The position numbers and the translations under genes were made by a program. From Acidobacteriota bacterium (lineage in GTDB: Bacteria > Acidobacteriota > Terriglobia > Terriglobales > Acidobacteriaceae), in NCBI GenBank assembly GCA_021803035.1, contig JAJZME010000065.1:1-64000 (forward strand): a stretch of DNA of 64,000 nucleotides. The letters are read 5' to 3'. The notes beneath the pieces were generated by a model that ran no database searches, was not told the origin of the DNA, and worked only from the letters and a program-made list of their open reading frames with translations. Positions 8,277 to 17,036 of this stretch are shown here, in pieces (the first letter of the stretch is position 1; every line of letters starts with the position of its first letter).

Positions 8277-8617
8277 ATGGATTCGCGGTGGTTGTGGTGC
8301 ACGGGGCTTGACGAGTTCGGAAGACACGGCAAGGTGAGGCGTTTTCCTGCTTTTGCGGAGGTGGAGCGGGACGGTTGGGCTGGCTGGGGAAAAGTGGCAA
8401 AGGTCAGAATTGCCGGAAGTCCGCGATTCGGGGTTTTATCCACAAAGGAGGAGGTGTGCGGCCTCATGCGCCTTAATCGTGAGCGCGCGGCTCAGAACTC
8501 CTTAGACGGTCTACAGGATTGAAAGCTTCCGCGGGACCGGAATGCGGGAGGGAACAGAAATCCTGGGTCGTATCTTCCGAAAAAATCGGATAATCTCCTC
8601 TGGGAAGGATACCGATC

Positions 8618-9439
8618 ATGTTGCTGCGCAAATGTTTGCTGTTCGCAATGCTGTCCACGATTGTTGGTCTGGCGGCGTACGGAGGAGTCCACGCTCGCCA
8701 GGCGAGATTGGATGTGGCGAAGCCGAACACGCGGTTGCCCGCTCCCATGCCTGCCGCTTCTGCATCGCGCTGGTACGGCAGCGAGGCGGGAAACAAGCCC
8801 GGCGGATGGTCCGGGACATTGCGCAGGCAAGCGGAATTGTTGCCGGCGTCCTTTGTTCCCATTCAATTCAAGGACCCCAGGGATTTGGGCGCTGGAAAGC
8901 TGCTGGTGGCCAGCCGCAGTCTCCGTGACCCGAATTTCGCTCAGACCGTGGTCCTTCTGGTTAAATACGATGAAAGAGGCGCACTCGGGCTGATTCTCAA
9001 CCGGCGCACCAATGTGCCACTTTCTCAAGTTTTAGATCTCCAGGCCGCGAAAAACCGCTCCGCTCCGATCTATCTCGGGGGTCCTGTGGATCCTTCAGCC
9101 GTATTTGGACTGTATCAGTCACCGGTCAAGATCAATAACGCCGAGAACATCTTCAGTGGGCTTTATTTGATTTCCGACAAAGACCTCTTTGAAAAAGTTC
9201 TTTCGTCCCGCCCGGCGCCTAACGTATTTCACGTTTATCTGGGATATGCCGGATGGGCGCCAGGTCAATTACAGGCTGAAGTGGAATCGGGCGCGTGGTA
9301 CGTCTTTCCGGCAGAAACCGCCGCAGTATTCAATTCCGATCCGAATTCCCTGTGGTCGAAGATGATTGAAGAGACACAGTGGCGACAGGCGCAACTTGAG
9401 CCCTTCGCAGAATCCTCTTCACCAACGGTCGTGTTTTGA
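8618..9439 (+). CDS. YqgE/AlgH-family protein with signal peptide
   Basis: This 273-residue protein has a YqgE/AlgH domain over about residues 90-255. It begins LVASRSLRDPNFAQTVVLL and continues GALGLILNRRT, the family hallmark, then YLGGPVD and the Trp-rich GYAGWAPGQL. Most family members are about 190 residues and cytoplasmic. This one has an N-terminal extension starting MLLRKCLLFAMLSTIVGLAA that looks like a secretion signal or membrane anchor, followed by about 60 residues of linker. GGAAGG lies 8 nt before the ATG. It is monocistronic. The biochemical role of YqgE is not established. Confidence 0.85.
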   Translation: MLLRKCLLFAMLSTIVGLAAYGGVHARQARLDVAKPNTRLPAPMPAASASRWYGSEAGNKPGGWSGTLRRQAELLPASFVPIQFKDPRDLGAGKLLVASRSLRDPNFAQTVVLLVKYDERGALGLILNRRTNVPLSQVLDLQAAKNRSAPIYLGGPVDPSAVFGLYQSPVKINNAENIFSGLYLISDKDLFEKVLSSRPAPNVFHVYLGYAGWAPGQLQAEVESGAWYVFPAETAAVFNSDPNSLWSKMIEETQWRQAQLEPFAESSSPTVVF

Positions 9440-9722
9440 TCAATGCGCAGCGATTCGCCAAGCCGAAGGAAGATCCCGCCTGCTGGTTCGCTCGACAGGA
9501 GCTGTGCGCCGGCATGAGGCTCCACGAACGTTCGGCGTAGGAGGTCCTGCTGGCGGGATTGCCGAATGGGGAGTGGCACGATCTGAATTTTTTGCGAGGT
9601 TATAGGCGGCCGGGAGGCCGTCCTCTCCTTTTTGAGCCCGAGGCGGGCGCATGGAGGGGGTCTGGTGAATCGCGAAAAGGCTGAAGATGCCTTCAGTCTC
9701 ATCTTGTATTGGAAAACGAGAT

Positions 9723-9750
9723 TGCTTTTTATTCGCCGGCCATTTAAAAT
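9723..9750 (+). promoter_or_regulatory. Sigma70-like promoter for the sulfite reductase leader
   Basis: TTGCTT (9723-9728) and TAAAAT (9745-9750) are separated by 16 bp and form a good vegetative promoter. Seven bases separate the -10 box from the ATG at 9758, so transcription would be expected to begin at or within a base of that ATG, giving a leaderless mRNA. This is predicted from sequence only. Confidence 0.6.
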
Positions 9751-9757
9751 TCTTTCC

Positions 9758-9796
9758 ATGCAAACTCTGACCTGTTGTCGCTGCTGTACGCTGTAA
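9758..9796 (+). CDS. Cysteine-rich leader peptide (putative attenuator uORF)
   Basis: The short frame encodes MQTLTCCRCCTL followed by TAA; 4 of 12 residues are cysteine, in a CCRCC cluster (codons TGT TGT CGC TGC TGT). There is no Shine-Dalgarno sequence, and the predicted transcription start coincides with the ATG, so it may be translated leaderless. An intrinsic terminator lies 60 nt downstream and the sulfite reductase gene 118 nt downstream. Ribosome stalling at the Cys codons when cysteinyl-tRNA is scarce would be expected to favour readthrough. Analogous leaderless polycysteine leaders are known in mycobacteria. Function here is inferred. Confidence 0.7.
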   Translation: MQTLTCCRCCTL

Positions 9797-9855
9797 CGCG
9801 CGCGCAGGTGATGTGGGTCTGACAGTTTGCTCCAAAATCCACGGTTTCTCTGACG

Positions 9856-9887
9856 CCCGCGATTGAGCCTTCGCCCTCGCGGGTTTT
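9856..9887 (+). terminator. Intrinsic terminator/attenuator in the sulfite reductase leader
   Basis: CCCGCGA (9856-9862) and TCGCGGG (9877-9883) form a perfect 7-bp GC-rich stem with a 14-nt loop, directly followed by TTTT. It lies between the cysteine-rich leader ORF and the start of the sulfite reductase gene, with no gene in between to terminate, which points to attenuation. I could not identify a convincing antiterminator partner. Confidence 0.65.
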
Positions 9888-9914
9888 CTATTGCACAAAT
9901 CAAATGAGGACAAG

Positions 9915-11612
9915 ATGACGGGACCGAATTCTGCGAAAGAGACCAAAGCGCAGCGCACGGAACGGCTGAAGCACGAAAAGAACCCCTGGGAGGTATTCGA
10001 CGAGGTGCGAGCCTTTGCGCGCGAAGGGCGCGGCAGCGTGCTGCCGGAGTGGGCTTCGCTTTACTTCAAGTGGTGGGGCATTTATACGCAGGGCGATGGC
10101 GCGGGCGTTACCGGAGGCAAGGGCGGCGAAGGACTGGCGACGGAGTGGTTCATGATGCGCATCGGCATCCCGAATGGCATTGTTTCGGCGCGCCAACTCC
10201 GCACCATTGGCGGGCTGGCGCGCAGGTATGGGCGCAATCTGGCGGATATTACGGTGCGGCAGAATATTCAGCTTCACTGGCTGACGGTCGAGTCGCTGCC
10301 GGAGGTGGTGGACGCGCTCAATGCAATTGGGCTTTCGCCCAAGGGCGCATGCGGCGATGTGGTGCGCAATGTGACCGGCTGCCCGCTGGCGGGAATCGCG
10401 GCCGATGAGAGGATTGACGCCTCGCCGATTGCGCTCGAGGTTGCGAAGAGGCTGGTTGGCAATTCCGAGCTTTATAACCTGCCACGCAAGTTCAAGATCT
10501 CCGTTACCGGGTGCCCGAGCTGGTGCAGCTATCCCGAGATCAACGATATTGCCCTGACGCCGGCGGAGCGCGATGGCGAGGCGGGGTTTTCGCTGCGCGT
10601 GGGTGGAGGGCTGTCGAAGGAGCCGCATCTTGCCGAGCGGCTTGACGCATTTGTTGGCCCGCAGCAGGCGGTGCGGGTGACGCAGGCGGTGGCGGAGATC
10701 TTCCGCGACCAGATGGGGCTACGCGAAAGCCGCGACCGGGCGAGACTGAAGTACCTGTTCCTGAAGGAAGGCTGGACGGCGGAGCGTTTTCTGGCGGAGT
10801 TGCAGGGGCGGCTGGAGTTCGCGCTGGAACCAGCCGGCGATGAGCAGGTCCCCGACGATGTGCATCGCGATCATGCCGGGATTCATCCGCAGCGGCAGCC
10901 GGGGCTGGCTTATGTGGGCGCTTCGGTGCTGCGCGGGCGGGTGACCGGCGAACAGCTAGAGGCGGCGGCGGAGCTGGCCGAGCGCTTCGGCAGCGGCGGG
11001 CTGCGCGCCACGGTTTCGCAGAACCTGATCTTCACCGACGTTCTCTATAGCAAGACCGGAGAGCTGGCGCGAGAGCTGGAGCAGATCGGCTTGCGGGTGG
11101 AGGGCTCGCCGTTCTGGCGCGGGGCGATTGCGTGCACAGGCACGGAGTTCTGCAAGCTGGCGATTACGGAGACCAAGGGCTTTACACGGTGGCTGGTGGA
11201 GGAGATGGAAGAGCGGCTGCCGCAGTTCGACGAGCAGCTCAAGCTGCACGTGACCGGCTGCCCGAACGGGTGCGGCCAGCACTGGATTGCGGATATCGGG
11301 CTGGAAGGCAAGAAGATCAAGCACGACGGCGCGATGACCGACGCTTACTACTTCTGCCTGGGCGGCGCGGTGGGCAGGCACGCGGGGATTTCGCGTCCGG
11401 TGGGCTACCGGTGCCCGGCGGCGCTTGTTCCGGACGCCATTGAGCGGCTGCTGCGGCAGTACCTGGCCGGGCGCGGGCGGGGTGAGAATCTGCGCGAGTG
11501 GTTCGGGCGGCATACGAACGATGAGCTGCGGGCCCAGCTCGCCGGTGAAGAGCTGGAGCCGGTGGAACGCGACCTGCCATCGGGGCATGTGCCGGTTGCC
11601 ATGGCGGAGTGA
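9915..11612 (+). CDS. Ferredoxin-dependent assimilatory sulfite reductase (siroheme/4Fe-4S)
   Basis: This 565-residue protein contains two ferredoxin-like half-domains and two siroheme/4Fe-4S half-domains. The cluster cysteines are visible in CTGTEFCKLA (about 407-413) and GCPNGCGQ (about 448-454), the C-x5-C and C-x3-C pattern. The family includes both nitrite and sulfite reductases (NirA/SirA). Sulfite is favoured here by the Cys-rich leader and by the siroheme synthase directly downstream; nitrite remains possible. I chose the ATG at 9915 because GAGGA lies upstream, over a TTG eight codons earlier. Expected reaction: sulfite to sulfide with six electrons from ferredoxin, in the cytoplasm. 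Confidence 0.88.
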   Translation: MTGPNSAKETKAQRTERLKHEKNPWEVFDEVRAFAREGRGSVLPEWASLYFKWWGIYTQGDGAGVTGGKGGEGLATEWFMMRIGIPNGIVSARQLRTIGGLARRYGRNLADITVRQNIQLHWLTVESLPEVVDALNAIGLSPKGACGDVVRNVTGCPLAGIAADERIDASPIALEVAKRLVGNSELYNLPRKFKISVTGCPSWCSYPEINDIALTPAERDGEAGFSLRVGGGLSKEPHLAERLDAFVGPQQAVRVTQAVAEIFRDQMGLRESRDRARLKYLFLKEGWTAERFLAELQGRLEFALEPAGDEQVPDDVHRDHAGIHPQRQPGLAYVGASVLRGRVTGEQLEAAAELAERFGSGGLRATVSQNLIFTDVLYSKTGELARELEQIGLRVEGSPFWRGAIACTGTEFCKLAITETKGFTRWLVEEMEERLPQFDEQLKLHVTGCPNGCGQHWIADIGLEGKKIKHDGAMTDAYYFCLGGAVGRHAGISRPVGYRCPAALVPDAIERLLRQYLAGRGRGENLREWFGRHTNDELRAQLAGEELEPVERDLPSGHVPVAMAE

Positions 11613-11677
11613 AAGACAGGGACTGGAAACCAGGGACTTGGGGACCAGGGCTTCGGATCTAACAGGAGAGCACGCGG

Positions 11678-13054
11678 ATGAGCTTGTTGCCCATCTTTTT
11701 GAAACTCGATGGCCGGCGGGGGCTGGTGGTGGGTGCGGGCGCGGTGGCGCAGGACAAGATCGCCAGCCTGCTGAAGAGCGGCGTGCGACTGCGCGTGGTT
11801 GCGCCTGAGGCGCGGGCCGAGGTGCGGGCATTGGCCGGTGAAGGCAAGCTGGAATGGATTGCGCGGGGCTTTGAGCCGGGAGATCTGGAGGGCAGCTTTG
11901 TGGTGATTGCGGCGACGGATTCGCCGCAGGTGAACGCGGAGGTGTATCGCGAAGCCGTGGGGCGCGGGATTCTGTGCAACAGCGTGGACGATGTTCCGCA
12001 CTGCGATTTCTTCTTCGGCTCAGTGGTGAGCCGGGGCGAGCTGCAGATTGCCATTTCGACGGCGGGCGAAAGCCCGGCTGTGGCGCAGCGGCTGCGGCGG
12101 GAGATCGACGAGCAGTTGCCGGCGGATCTGGGGCCGTGGCTGGCCAGGTTGGGTGAGCTGAGGCGCGAGGTACTGGTTACGCATCCGCGCGGCGAAGAGC
12201 GCCGGCTGCTGCTGCACGAACTGGCGCGGCGGCAGATTTGCGATTCGGCACAGTGCTCGACGAAGCAACTGGCGCGGACGGGCAGGGAAGCGACGCGGGC
12301 GGCGGCGGGGCGGGTCTATCTGGTTGGCGCAGGGCCGGGCGATCCGGAGTTGCTAACGGTGAAGGCATTGCGGCTGATCGAGTCCGCCGACGTGGTGCTG
12401 CACGACGATCTGGTGCCGCGGGCGATTCTGGATCTGGCCGCGCCGGAGGCTGAGATTGTGAATGTGGGCAAGCGCTGCGGTGTGAAGCGGATTACGCAGG
12501 AAGAGATCAACGAGCTGATGATTGCGCATGCGCAGGCCGGACGGAGCGTGGTGCGGCTGAAGAGCGGCGACCCGCTGCTGTTTGGGCGCGCCGCCGAGGA
12601 GATGGGCGCGCTGGGCGAGGCGGGCGTGGATTTTGCGGTGGTTCCGGGCATTTCGGCTGGTTTTGCGGCGGCCGCGTCGCTGGGGCGCTCGCTGACCGAC
12701 CGCGAGTGGGCATCGAGCGTGACGTTTTCCGCGGGGCATCATGCGCAGTCGCATAACCGGTCGCAGTTGCCGGCCGCGGAAGATGCGACCCGCGTGGTCT
12801 ATATGCCGGGGCGCGACCTGCGGCTGCTGGCCGAGCAGTGGCTTGTGGAAGGACTGCCGGCCGATCTTCCCTGCGCCGTGGTTGCGCACGTTTCGCAGGC
12901 GGACGAACAGGTGCATTACACCACGCTTGGTGCGCTGGGCGATGCTGAGCAGATGCCGGCGCCCAGCGTGCTGATTGCCGGCTGGGCGGTTCGGGAGATG
13001 GCGGCGAATGCGAGGGGCGAATCGGGCGCACCGGCGGCCGTATGCGTAAAGTAA
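11678..13054 (+). CDS. cysG: Siroheme synthase, fused CysG type
   Basis: This 458-residue bifunctional enzyme has an N-terminal precorrin-2 dehydrogenase/sirohydrochlorin ferrochelatase region (about 1-200) with the NAD-binding GLVVGAGAVAQDK. A uroporphyrinogen-III C-methyltransferase domain (about 212-450) shows VYLVGAGPGDPELLTVKA, VVRLKSGDPLLFGRAAEE and the PGISAG motif. Together they convert uroporphyrinogen III to siroheme, the prosthetic group of the upstream reductase. AGGAGA lies about 9 nt before the ATG. The 65-bp gap to the upstream gene suggests co-transcription under the same leader. Confidence 0.93.
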   Translation: MSLLPIFLKLDGRRGLVVGAGAVAQDKIASLLKSGVRLRVVAPEARAEVRALAGEGKLEWIARGFEPGDLEGSFVVIAATDSPQVNAEVYREAVGRGILCNSVDDVPHCDFFFGSVVSRGELQIAISTAGESPAVAQRLRREIDEQLPADLGPWLARLGELRREVLVTHPRGEERRLLLHELARRQICDSAQCSTKQLARTGREATRAAAGRVYLVGAGPGDPELLTVKALRLIESADVVLHDDLVPRAILDLAAPEAEIVNVGKRCGVKRITQEEINELMIAHAQAGRSVVRLKSGDPLLFGRAAEEMGALGEAGVDFAVVPGISAGFAAAASLGRSLTDREWASSVTFSAGHHAQSHNRSQLPAAEDATRVVYMPGRDLRLLAEQWLVEGLPADLPCAVVAHVSQADEQVHYTTLGALGDAEQMPAPSVLIAGWAVREMAANARGESGAPAAVCVK

Positions 13055-13162
13055 TAAAAATCACGAAATCAATTTGATAGCGACGAAAAGCTAGATATAG
13101 TTTTAACTTTTTCAGTTCAGTGAAAAGAAGAGTGTGGGCGGCGTTTAGCCCGGCGCTACGAT

Positions 13163-13399
13163 GTGCTTGCTGCGCATCGGCTGGTGATGAGCGCATTGGT
13201 GGGCTTCGCCGTGAGTATCGTTTCGGGCGTTGTGGTGGTGTACCTTGCGATCATGCGGCTTCCCCGCGTGCGTGGAGCACACCTGGCGGTGGGGGTTCTG
13301 ACGAGGGACCACTTTATCCTTGCGGCCCTGGTTATGCTGGCATCCTTCGTCTGCGCGGCTTTTCTCTACGGGTTCATGCTGAGGTGGTGCGGGAAGTAG
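13163..13399 (+). CDS. Small hypothetical membrane protein
   Basis: This frame encodes 78 residues from a GTG, or 70 from the ATG at 13187, which I consider the likelier start. Two hydrophobic segments (about residues 10-30 and 52-72), separated by a short basic loop, predict a two-helix inner-membrane protein. I recognise no family. The AT-rich stretch at 13045-13115 upstream could contain a promoter. It lies between cysG and purQ on the same strand. Confidence 0.5.
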   Translation: MLAAHRLVMSALVGFAVSIVSGVVVVYLAIMRLPRVRGAHLAVGVLTRDHFILAALVMLASFVCAAFLYGFMLRWCGK

Positions 13400-13556
13400 T
13401 TTTTCTCCGGAATGCCCTCGATAGGGATTTTGAGGGAAGCGAAGACTTGCCCTCGCAGGCGGAGCAGCACGCTGGGCTGATGAAGGGGTTTCATGCCGCG
13501 CCGTGGAAGGCAAAATATCATCGCCGAACTTGGCCCGGCGCTGTTAGCCTGAAGGT

Positions 13557-14252
13557 ATGAAATTCGGTGTATTGGTATTTCCGGGATCAAACTGCGATCA
13601 CGATACGCAGCATGTGCTTGCGGAGATTGCAGGGCAGCCGGTTACGTTTCTGTGGCACGACTCCGAAGAGCTGGCCGGAGTGGACGCGGTGCTTGTGCCT
13701 GGCGGCTTTGCCTATGGCGACTATTTGCGCACGGGCGCCATCGCGCGGTTTTCCCCGGTGATGCAGTCGGTGAAGCGCTTTGCCGAGGGCGGAGGGCTGG
13801 TGCTGGGTATCTGTAACGGATTCCAGATTCTGACCGAGGCCGGCCTGCTGCCCGGCGCGCTGATGCGCAATGCGGGCCTGAAGTACATATGCAGGCAGGT
13901 TCACCTGCGCGTTGAGACCGCGGATACCCCGTTCAGTAACCAGATGAAGAAGGGCGAGGTGCTGCAGATGCCCATCGGGCACATGGAAGGGAATTACTTT
14001 TGCGATGCGGAGGTGCTGCGGCGGCTGAAGGCCGAGGATCGCATCGTGTTCCGCTACTCGACGCCCGAGGGCCAGATCACGGCGGAGGCGAATCCTAATG
14101 GATCGCTTGAGAATATTGCTGGTATCTTGAACGAACAAAGGAATGTTCTGGGGATGATGCCGCATCCCGACCGGTCAAGCGAGGCGCTGTTGGGATCGGC
14201 GGACGGATGGAAGGTTTTTGCGTCGATGGTCGAGAGTCTGGCCACTTATTAG
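13557..14252 (+). CDS. purQ: Phosphoribosylformylglycinamidine synthase, glutaminase subunit
   Basis: This 231-residue class I glutamine amidotransferase supplies ammonia from glutamine to PurL in the fourth step of purine synthesis. The start [15 protein letters not shown], the [13 protein letters not shown] oxyanion region, the nucleophile in LGICNGFQ and the His-Glu pair in [10 protein letters not shown] are characteristic. GAAGG lies close to the ATG. purL and purS are not in the window, so this gene is separated from its partners here. It precedes the PHP phosphatase by 36 bp. Confidence 0.95.
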   Translation: MKFGVLVFPGSNCDHDTQHVLAEIAGQPVTFLWHDSEELAGVDAVLVPGGFAYGDYLRTGAIARFSPVMQSVKRFAEGGGLVLGICNGFQILTEAGLLPGALMRNAGLKYICRQVHLRVETADTPFSNQMKKGEVLQMPIGHMEGNYFCDAEVLRRLKAEDRIVFRYSTPEGQITAEANPNGSLENIAGILNEQRNVLGMMPHPDRSSEALLGSADGWKVFASMVESLATY

Positions 14253-14288
14253 TGCTTTCGCTGTTTGAAGGAAAGAGAATAAGGCACC

Positions 14289-15161
14289 GTGATCGATATT
14301 CATCACCATCTGATTTACGGCGTGGATGACGGCTCTCCCGATATGGAGACTTCGCTGACCCTGGCTCAGACGGCGGCTGAAGAGGGCGTGACGCATATTG
14401 TCTGCACGCCTCATGCCAGCGACCGGTATCCCTACCAGACGGAGTTGATTGAGGCGCGGTTTGCCGAACTGCGCGAGCGGCTGAGCGGCGTTGTGGAACT
14501 GAGCCTGGCGTGCGACTTCCACCTGACCGCGGAGAATGTGGCGGATGCGTCGCTCAACCCTTTGCGGTATTCGATCGATGGCAAAGGATACCTGCTGATC
14601 GAGTTCCCTGACGCATTTATTCCGCCGCAACTGGAACACGCTTTGTTCAGGCTGCAGTCGTCGGGGTATACGCTGATCGTGACCCACCCGGAGCGGTATA
14701 CGGCGGTGCAGCAAAGGCCGGAAATGCTGGCCGACTGGGTGCGCAAGGGATGCCTGGTGCAGGTGACCGGAAGCGCGCTCTACGGACGGTTTGGAAGGGC
14801 CGCGGAGGCCTTTGCCAACGAGCTGCTGGAACGCAATTGGATCCACTTTCTCGCCACCGACGCGCACCACCCGGTCTGGCGGCCGCCCCACCTGAAGCGC
14901 GCCTATGAGTACGTGGCGAAGAGGGCCGGCGAAGAGACGGCGCGGAGGCTTTGCGAGCTGAATGCGCGCGCAGCCATCGAAGGGGCTCCGCTGCCACCGC
15001 AGCCCGAAGCGGTGGGATTATGGGAGCAAAAGCCGCTGAAATTCGATCTGAAGCAAGTTGCCGCGCGCAAAAAAAACGAGGCGGGCAAAAAACGTTCCGG
15101 CGCTGAGGGTGAGGTCAAAGAGAGCCCGAAGGGGTTCTGGAACCGGCTCTTTGTGCGGTAA
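14289..15161 (+). CDS. CpsB/CapC-type PHP-fold phosphatase
   Basis: This 290-residue protein begins at GTG. The PHP metal-binding motifs are DIHHHL (residues 3-8), TPHAS, the ACDFH region, THPER and TDAHH. That set matches the CpsB/YwqE family of manganese-dependent tyrosine phosphatases that regulate capsule and exopolysaccharide assembly. The last 60 residues are Lys-rich and probably disordered, which is not usual in the core family. No cognate BY-kinase is nearby. A GAAAGAGAA sequence precedes the start. Confidence 0.85.
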   Translation: MIDIHHHLIYGVDDGSPDMETSLTLAQTAAEEGVTHIVCTPHASDRYPYQTELIEARFAELRERLSGVVELSLACDFHLTAENVADASLNPLRYSIDGKGYLLIEFPDAFIPPQLEHALFRLQSSGYTLIVTHPERYTAVQQRPEMLADWVRKGCLVQVTGSALYGRFGRAAEAFANELLERNWIHFLATDAHHPVWRPPHLKRAYEYVAKRAGEETARRLCELNARAAIEGAPLPPQPEAVGLWEQKPLKFDLKQVAARKKNEAGKKRSGAEGEVKESPKGFWNRLFVR

Positions 15162-15182
15162 GCCCGAGCGGGGAAGAGGCGC

Positions 15183-15920
15183 TTAGACGAGCCCCAGGCC
15201 GCCATCGACGGCCAGGATCTGGCCGGTAATAAACGCCGGCCCCGTGGCAAAAAAGAGCACAGCCCGTGTTACATCCTCCATCGTGCCATTGCGCTGCAGG
15301 GGCGTTTTGGCCGCAAAGTGCGCGGCTCTTTCTTGGGATTCCTGATCCAGCTCGATCCAGCCGGGGGCTACGCAGTTGACGCTGATCCGGGGCGCAAAGG
15401 CTTTGGCCATGGCTTGCGTGAGCATGTGCAGGGCGGCCTTGGAGGCGCAGTAGTGCGCGTGACCGGCCCAGGGACGAATCCCACCCAGCGAACCGATGTT
15501 GACGATGCGGCCGCCAGCGGCGCGCAGGTGGGGCAGCGCCTCGCGCGCAACCAGGAAAGGGCCGCGCGTGTTGGTTTCAAAGACCGCATCCCAGCGGTCG
15601 AGGCTGAGCGCATCAAGGGGCGCCGATTCGAAGAGAGCTGCATTGTTGACGATGAGGTCGAGCCGGCCGAATTGGGCAACCGCGGCGGCGATCATGGCGC
15701 GAACCGAGGACTCGGAGCGCACATCGCATTGCAGCGCGAGGGCACGGCGTCCCAGAGCTTCGATTTCAGCGGCGGTAGCGGCGGCTTCGGACAGTGAGCG
15801 AAGACAGGTGATGGCGACATCGGCGCCTGAGGAGGCCAGCGCCAGCGCAATTCCGCGGCCCAGACGCCGCGCTCCGCCGGTGACGATTGCCGCTTTACCG
15901 CTGAGGAGCGAGGTGGACAT
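15183..15920 (-). CDS. Short-chain dehydrogenase/reductase
   Basis: This 245-residue classical SDR has the Rossmann motif VTGGARRLGRGIA (TGxxxRxG, about 14-22), NNAA at about 90, and the catalytic Ser-Tyr-Lys in GSLGG and HYCASKAAL. The TGGARRLGR variant and the overall form resemble pteridine reductase/FolM and FabG-like enzymes. The pterin genes at 5-7 kb make a pteridine role conceivable, but they are not adjacent. The substrate is otherwise unknown. It converges on the PHP phosphatase gene with a 21-bp gap. Confidence 0.85.
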   Translation of the reverse strand: MSTSLLSGKAAIVTGGARRLGRGIALALASSGADVAITCLRSLSEAAATAAEIEALGRRALALQCDVRSESSVRAMIAAAVAQFGRLDLIVNNAALFESAPLDALSLDRWDAVFETNTRGPFLVAREALPHLRAAGGRIVNIGSLGGIRPWAGHAHYCASKAALHMLTQAMAKAFAPRISVNCVAPGWIELDQESQERAAHFAAKTPLQRNGTMEDVTRAVLFFATGPAFITGQILAVDGGLGLV

Positions 15921-16048
15921 GGGAGATCGGCTGGTTCCTGTTATGCAGGGTGCGAGCGGTACGGGTGAGTCGGCGCCTCAAAGAAAGGTGGCGGCGCGAA
16001 ACTCAGCGACACGGCTAACCTGCGGCCAGGGTTCAGCCGCAGGCGCTG

Positions 16049-16642
16049 TCATTGCTTTGGAGAAGCCGGTGATTTCTGGTTCTCCGAAGGTTTCTGGTTG
16101 GATGAGCTCTTGGAGCCGTTGCCGGAATCCTTTGTTGTGGGCGCGCTGCTGCCGCTCTTGCCCTGTGCCGTATAACTGCCGTTCGTCTCGTACTTGCCAC
16201 CGGCGCCCGATGCCGAGCCGTGCTCCTGATAGGTTGAGTACTGGGAAACGGGAAGTTTTACCCGAACATTGATGGCCATCTTATCCTTCTCGACTTTGTA
16301 GACCTGTCCGTAGGTCTGATAGCCGCGTGCGATTACCTGCACCAGAATGGTGTCGCCGATGGGGATGACGGTCATGACGGCCTTGCCGTACTGGTTGGTC
16401 CTCAGCTCCATTCCACCCCTGAAACGACCACGGATGTAGGGCTGAAAAACGACGCCCGCGTTCCGGACGGGAGTGCCGGTGTCGTTGCGCAGCACGGTGA
16501 CCGTAATATTCGAGGTGGGTGGTGGCGGCTTGAATCGGCCGCGGTACTCCCTTCGCTGCCGCGCGCTGAGGGCTAAGGGACTGGCGACCAGTACGACAAG
16601 GGTCGCAATGACACCCAGGCGGGAGAGAAAACGACTTGACAT
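16049..16642 (-). CDS. Exported protein with carboxypeptidase-regulatory-like domain
   Basis: This 197-residue protein has an N-terminal signal peptide (hydrophobic run LGVIATLVVLVASPLALSA). A roughly 80-residue beta-sandwich region follows (ITVTVLRNDTGTPVRNAGV to MAINVRVKLP), reminiscent of CarboxypepD_reg/DUF4198-type domains common in acidobacterial exported proteins. The C-terminal 65 residues are Ser/Gly/Lys-rich and low in complexity. I chose the second ATG, which has GGAG five bases upstream. The function is unknown. Confidence 0.65.
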   Translation of the reverse strand: MSSRFLSRLGVIATLVVLVASPLALSARQRREYRGRFKPPPPTSNITVTVLRNDTGTPVRNAGVVFQPYIRGRFRGGMELRTNQYGKAVMTVIPIGDTILVQVIARGYQTYGQVYKVEKDKMAINVRVKLPVSQYSTYQEHGSASGAGGKYETNGSYTAQGKSGSSAPTTKDSGNGSKSSSNQKPSENQKSPASPKQ

Positions 16643-16834
16643 GATCTCCATTGTAGTCGTTTCCGCCTACGCGATGAAGGGTCTCAATGGCGTACGGTGC
16701 CGTTGCCTTTGCGCGCAAGAATCCGGAGAGATGCGGAGGAGGAGATTTCGGGGGCTTGAGCCGGGAAGAAATAGATGACTCTGAAGATGGCATACTATAT
16801 GAGCGATAAACGCTAAGATTTTAACAATTCACGC

Positions 16835-16863
16835 TTGACAAAGCCGTCCAGTTTTCCTATTGT
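16835..16863 (+). promoter_or_regulatory. Sigma70 promoter of groESL
   Basis: A consensus TTGACA (16835-16840) and TATTGT (16858-16863) are separated by 17 bp. The CIRCE-like operator overlaps the last base of the -10 element and covers the expected transcription start. Confidence 0.75.
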
Positions 16864-16889
16864 TAGCAATTGGAAAGCGAGAGTGCTAG
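16863..16889 (+). promoter_or_regulatory. CIRCE-like operator (HrcA site)
   Basis: TTAGCAATT (16863-16871), a 9-bp spacer, and GAGTGCTAG (16881-16889) match the CIRCE consensus TTAGCACTC-N9-GAGTGCTAA with 6 of 9 and 8 of 9 bases in the arms and the exact spacer length. The position just after the -10 box implies repression by HrcA, relieved on heat shock. hrcA is not in the window. The left arm is degenerate. Confidence 0.8.
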
Positions 16890-17036
16890 CAATTTGCCGG
16901 ATGGAGTGCTGGATGGTCCACCCGGTTCGGCATTCGACCGTGGCTGCATTCCGCAGCTTTCAACGTTTTACTTCAAAAATCACTCAAAGCCCGCGGCGGG
17001 TTTTGCCCTGTCCGCGTGTGAAGGAGAAGCGAAGCA

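Noticed and set aside
8172-8522. A plus-strand frame of about 116 codons in the repeat region
   Set aside because: It crosses the second conserved block of the bipartite repeat and has no motif. The matching block at 19.5 kb is not open in the corresponding frame.
9915-11612. Nitrite reductase as the function of the siroheme protein
   Set aside because: The family covers both substrates, but the Cys-rich leader and the absence of nitrate or nitrite genes nearby favour sulfite. It is kept as an alternative, not as the call.
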